9,540 nt of DNA from Klebsiella pneumoniae (GTDB lineage Bacteria; Bacteroidota; Bacteroidia; Flavobacteriales; Flavobacteriaceae). Both the position numbers and the translations under genes were made by a program. The notes below the pieces were generated by a model that did not search any database, was not told where the DNA came from, and was given only the letters and a program-made list of their open reading frames with translations. The stretch spans positions 1 to 9,540 of the forward strand of contig CALPPA020000058.1 in the NCBI GenBank assembly GCA_943325355.2, written 5' to 3'. The stretch's first letter is position 1, and the number at the start of each line of letters is the position of its first letter. Of this stretch, positions 7,015-9,540 are shown piece by piece.

Positions 7015-8325
7015 ATGAAAGAACTAGTAAACAATCTAAAAGGAGACAGAGTAATATGGTCATTCGTGGCTTTATTAGCGTTGTTTTCGTTTATGCCTGT
7101 TTTTAGTGCGAGTAGTAATTTGGCTTATTTGAATCACGGAACCGGAAACACTATCAGTTATTTGTTAAAACATTTGGCCCATATATTCATTGGGTTTGTT
7201 ATCATTTACTGGGTTCACAAAGTGCCTTACCATTATTATAGAGGGATTTCTAAAATTGCCTTACCAATTGTATGGATATTATTAGGATATACAATGGTAA
7301 AGGGAACCGTTATTGCTGGTGCCAATGCTAGCCGGTGGATTCAAGTTCCATTTATTGGAATCACTTTTCAAACCTCGACATTAGCCGCAATAGTTTTATT
7401 GCTATTTGTTGCGAGATATTTATCCAAAAAAAGGGAAGAGGAAATTACGTTTCAAACCTCGCTTATAGAACTTTGGGTGCCTGTTTTTATTACCTTGATG
7501 TTTATTTTACCTTCCAATTTTTCAACGGCAGCATTGATTTTTTCAATGATATTAATGTTGACATTTGTTGGTAAATATCCTTTGAAATATTTAGGTTTTA
7601 TTATTGGAGCTGGTATTGCAGCATTAGCTTTGTTTGTTTTATTGGCCAAAGCTTTTCCTGACTCTCATTTGTTTAGTAGAGTCAATACTTGGGAAAGCAG
7701 AATTGAAAACTTTAGCACTAACAAACCTGGCGAAGATGATTACCAAATCGAAAAGGCTAAAATAGCAATAGCTTCGGGTGGAATTTATGGGCTAGGTCCT
7801 GGAAAGAGCATTCAAAAAAATTTCTTACCACAATCATCATCTGATTTTATATATGCTATTATAGTTGAGGAATATGGGCTTGTAGGCGGATTTGGAGTTA
7901 TGTTTATGTATCTTTTGTTGTTTTTCAGATTTGTGATAGCTGCTCATAAAGCAACTACTTTATTCGGAAAATTATTAGTAGTCGGACTGGGTTTTCCAAT
8001 GATTTTTCAAGCAATGATTAATATGGCAGTTGCCGTAGAATTATTGCCAGTAACGGGTCAAACTTTACCCCTAATTAGTAGTGGAGGAAGTTCAATCTGG
8101 ATGACGTGCATCGCCTTGGGAATTATCTTAAATGTAACCAAAAAAGAAGAAGAAATTGCCGAAGAAATAAAAGACAAAGCAAGAAGAGATTCTGCCCTTA
8201 AAAAACTAATCGACAAGCAATTAGAGGAAGAGGCCAAGGAGGAGAACGGAGAAGAAAATGTTGAGGAAAATTATTCAATTAAAGACAATACAGGCAATCC
8301 AATGAATGCTGTTTTGAATAAATAA
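7015..8325 (+). CDS. ftsW: SEDS-family septal peptidoglycan glycosyltransferase FtsW
   Basis: FtsW is a polytopic membrane protein that polymerises lipid II into glycan strands at the septum, together with FtsI. The 436-residue product has about ten hydrophobic segments starting near residue 13. Family marks are ASRWIQVPFIGITFQTS (105-121, the RWI...QPSE region of SEDS proteins, here QTST), a large extracellular loop around 213-280 containing W226-E-S-R, and FLPQSSSDFIYA with D277 matching the catalytic aspartate of SEDS polymerases. LPVTGQTLPLISSGGSS has its GGSS at 357-360. After the last helix, about 61 residues (376-436) form a highly charged, glutamate-rich cytoplasmic tail. RodA is the main alternative, but the position between murD and murG favours FtsW. 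The ATG at 7015 is the only usable upstream start, since the in-frame TAG at 6961 closes the frame. It lies directly after the heptamer array. Confidence 0.95.
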   Translation: MKELVNNLKGDRVIWSFVALLALFSFMPVFSASSNLAYLNHGTGNTISYLLKHLAHIFIGFVIIYWVHKVPYHYYRGISKIALPIVWILLGYTMVKGTVIAGANASRWIQVPFIGITFQTSTLAAIVLLLFVARYLSKKREEEITFQTSLIELWVPVFITLMFILPSNFSTAALIFSMILMLTFVGKYPLKYLGFIIGAGIAALALFVLLAKAFPDSHLFSRVNTWESRIENFSTNKPGEDDYQIEKAKIAIASGGIYGLGPGKSIQKNFLPQSSSDFIYAIIVEEYGLVGGFGVMFMYLLLFFRFVIAAHKATTLFGKLLVVGLGFPMIFQAMINMAVAVELLPVTGQTLPLISSGGSSIWMTCIALGIILNVTKKEEEIAEEIKDKARRDSALKKLIDKQLEEEAKEENGEENVEENYSIKDNTGNPMNAVLNK

Positions 8326-8328
8326 TTT

Positions 8329-8333
8329 AGGAG
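8329..8333 (+). promoter_or_regulatory. Shine-Dalgarno-like AGGAG before murG
   Basis: AGGAG lies three bases upstream of the murG ATG at 8337. The other complete start regions in this window show no such motif. The spacing is shorter than the usual 5 to 9 bases, and Flavobacterium ribosomes are reported to occlude the anti-Shine-Dalgarno, so the match may be chance. It does agree with the chosen murG start. Confidence 0.4.
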
Positions 8334-8336
8334 AAA

Positions 8337-9425
8337 ATGAAAAAATTAAAATTCATATTGAGTGGTGGCGGAACTGGAGGACATATCTATCCTGCAGTTG
8401 CAATTGCCAATGAATTAAAATCTCGTTTCCCTGATGCCGAATTTCTTTTTGTGGGCGCCAAAGATAAAATGGAAATGCAAAAAGTGCCACAAGCAGGTTA
8501 TAAAATTGAAGGCCTTTGGATTGCAGGTTTACAAAGAAAAATGACTTTTCAAAATGCAATGTTTCCATTTAAATTAATCGATAGTTTATGGAAATCAAGA
8601 AAAATAATCAAGAAATTTAAACCAGATGTAGTTATAGGAACTGGCGGTTTTGCATCAGGACCCTTATTGCAAATGGCAAATATGTTGAATATACCAACGG
8701 TGATTCAAGAACAAAATTCATTTCCAGGAATTACAAATAAATTACTGAGTAAAAAGGCCAATACTATTTGTGTGGCATACGAAAATCTGGAACGTTTTTT
8801 TCCAAAAGAAAAAATGATTTTGACAGGAAATCCGGTACGTCAGGATTTGATTGACATCGAAAGCAAAAGAGCAGAAGCAATACAGTATTTTAATTTAGAT
8901 GCCAATAAAAAAACAGTGTTGGTTCTTGGCGGCAGCCTTGGAGCTCGTAGAGTTAACCAATTAATTGAAAAGGAATTAAGTAATTTTCTTTCTCAAAATG
9001 TCCAGGTTATTTGGCAATGCGGAAAATTATATTTCGAAGATTATAAAAAATACAATTTGAATGATGTTCAGGTTTTAGCTTTTATCGACAGAATGGATTT
9101 GGTTTATGCAGCTGCGGATATTGTAATTTCAAGAGCTGGAGCATCCTCGGTTTCGGAGTTGTGTATAGTTGGGAAACCTGTGATTTTTATTCCGTCTCCA
9201 AATGTTGCCGAAGATCATCAAACTAAAAACGCGAATTCAATAGTCGAAAAAAAAGGGGCGATAATGCTCAAAGAATCAGAGTTAGATGAGCAGTTTAGTC
9301 TTGTTTTTGAAGCCTTGTTGAAAGACCTAGGAAAACAAGATCAGTTGAGTAAAAACATAAAGCAATTGGCTTTGCCTAACGCTACAAAAGAAATTGTTGA
9401 CGAAATCGTGAAATTGATAAAATGA
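8337..9425 (+). CDS. murG: UDP-N-acetylglucosamine--lipid I N-acetylglucosamine transferase MurG
   Basis: MurG is a GT-B fold glycosyltransferase (family GT28) on the inner face of the cytoplasmic membrane. It moves GlcNAc from UDP-GlcNAc to lipid I, giving lipid II. The 362 residues are a full-length protein. The N-terminal domain shows the glycine-rich loop [10 protein letters not shown] with H16, a second glycine-rich segment GTGGFASGP (101-109), and QEQNSFPG with N127, matching E. coli N128. The C-terminal nucleotide-binding domain has [11 protein letters not shown] (198-208), [20 protein letters not shown] (251-270), S-E274 and the EDHQTKNA segment with Q295, positions known to contact UDP-GlcNAc. 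The gene starts 11 bases after ftsW and ends in an ATGA overlap with murC. Nothing unusual was seen. Confidence 0.97.
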   Translation: MKKLKFILSGGGTGGHIYPAVAIANELKSRFPDAEFLFVGAKDKMEMQKVPQAGYKIEGLWIAGLQRKMTFQNAMFPFKLIDSLWKSRKIIKKFKPDVVIGTGGFASGPLLQMANMLNIPTVIQEQNSFPGITNKLLSKKANTICVAYENLERFFPKEKMILTGNPVRQDLIDIESKRAEAIQYFNLDANKKTVLVLGGSLGARRVNQLIEKELSNFLSQNVQVIWQCGKLYFEDYKKYNLNDVQVLAFIDRMDLVYAAADIVISRAGASSVSELCIVGKPVIFIPSPNVAEDHQTKNANSIVEKKGAIMLKESELDEQFSLVFEALLKDLGKQDQLSKNIKQLALPNATKEIVDEIVKLIK

Positions 9426-9540
9426 ATTTAAATCAAATACATAACGTTTATTTTATAGGAATCGGAGGAATCGGGATGAGTGCTTTGGCGCGTTATTTCA
9501 AAGCCATCGGCAAGAATGTATCTGGTTATGACAAAACCGA
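9422..9540 (+). CDS. murC: UDP-N-acetylmuramate--L-alanine ligase MurC, 5' part
   Basis: Only the first 39 codons and two bases are in the window. They read [20 protein letters not shown] followed by [19 protein letters not shown]. The [11 protein letters not shown] loop (13-23) is the UDP-binding glycine-rich motif characteristic of MurC, the cytoplasmic ligase that adds L-alanine to UDP-MurNAc using ATP. The related Mpl ligase also has GIGGxxM-type sequence, but the position directly after murG favours MurC. The ATG at 9422 overlaps the murG stop as ATGA, so translation is probably coupled. The rest of the gene, and the ftsQ-ftsA-ftsZ genes expected after it in this group, lie beyond the right edge. 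Confidence 0.93.
   Translation, partial: MNLNQIHNVYFIGIGGIGMSALARYFKAIGKNVSGYDKT

Noticed and set aside
7335..7574. Plus-strand open frame of 79 codons within ftsW
   Set aside because: It is an alternative frame of a transmembrane part of ftsW, with no separate leader or recognisable protein.
1..9540. Previously undescribed defence, mobile or biosynthetic system
   Set aside because: Every gene falls into a known dcw family in the expected order, with active-site residues intact; I see no transposase, toxin, phage or accessory gene.

Overview
The window is a stretch of the division and cell wall (dcw) cluster of a Bacteroidota bacterium, almost certainly a member of the Flavobacteriaceae and most likely Flavobacterium. 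The DNA is AT-rich. Start codons generally lack Shine-Dalgarno sequences and are preceded by A-rich leaders. The class B penicillin-binding protein carries a C-terminal PASTA domain. The protein after RsmH is the divergent FtsL-like type. The gene order rsmH-ftsL-ftsI-murE-mraY-murD-ftsW-murG-murC, without murF, is also typical of the group. The species assignment is inference; the protein family calls rest on clear motifs.

Layout, all on the + strand: the 3' part of rsmH (1-550), an FtsL-like gene (568-915), ftsI with PASTA (906-2909), murE (2906-4369), mraY (4374-5603), murD (5603-6937), a 77-bp spacer (6938-7014), ftsW (7015-8325), murG (8337-9425) and the first 39 codons of murC (9422 to the window end). 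Genes are packed with overlaps of 1, 4 or 10 bases or gaps of 4 to 17 bases, as in a single translationally coupled operon. No stretch over 300 bases lacks a gene. No tRNA, rRNA, IS element, CRISPR array or integration site was seen.

Together the genes carry out much of peptidoglycan precursor synthesis and septal assembly. MurC, MurD and MurE add L-Ala, D-Glu and meso-diaminopimelate (DNPR motif in MurE) to UDP-MurNAc. MraY makes lipid I and MurG makes lipid II. FtsW polymerises glycan and FtsI crosslinks it, with the FtsL-like protein as a likely divisome scaffold. RsmH methylates 16S rRNA.

No new multi-gene system is visible; the genes are ordinary core genes. The one unexpected element is the murD-ftsW spacer. 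It consists of six perfect CCCAAAA heptamers ending one base before the ftsW start codon, preceded by four degenerate GGT-type heptamers of opposite polarity. The minus strand reads (TTTTGGG)6, a textbook G-quadruplex motif, and the two halves can pair as a long imperfect hairpin. This is the place most worth checking.
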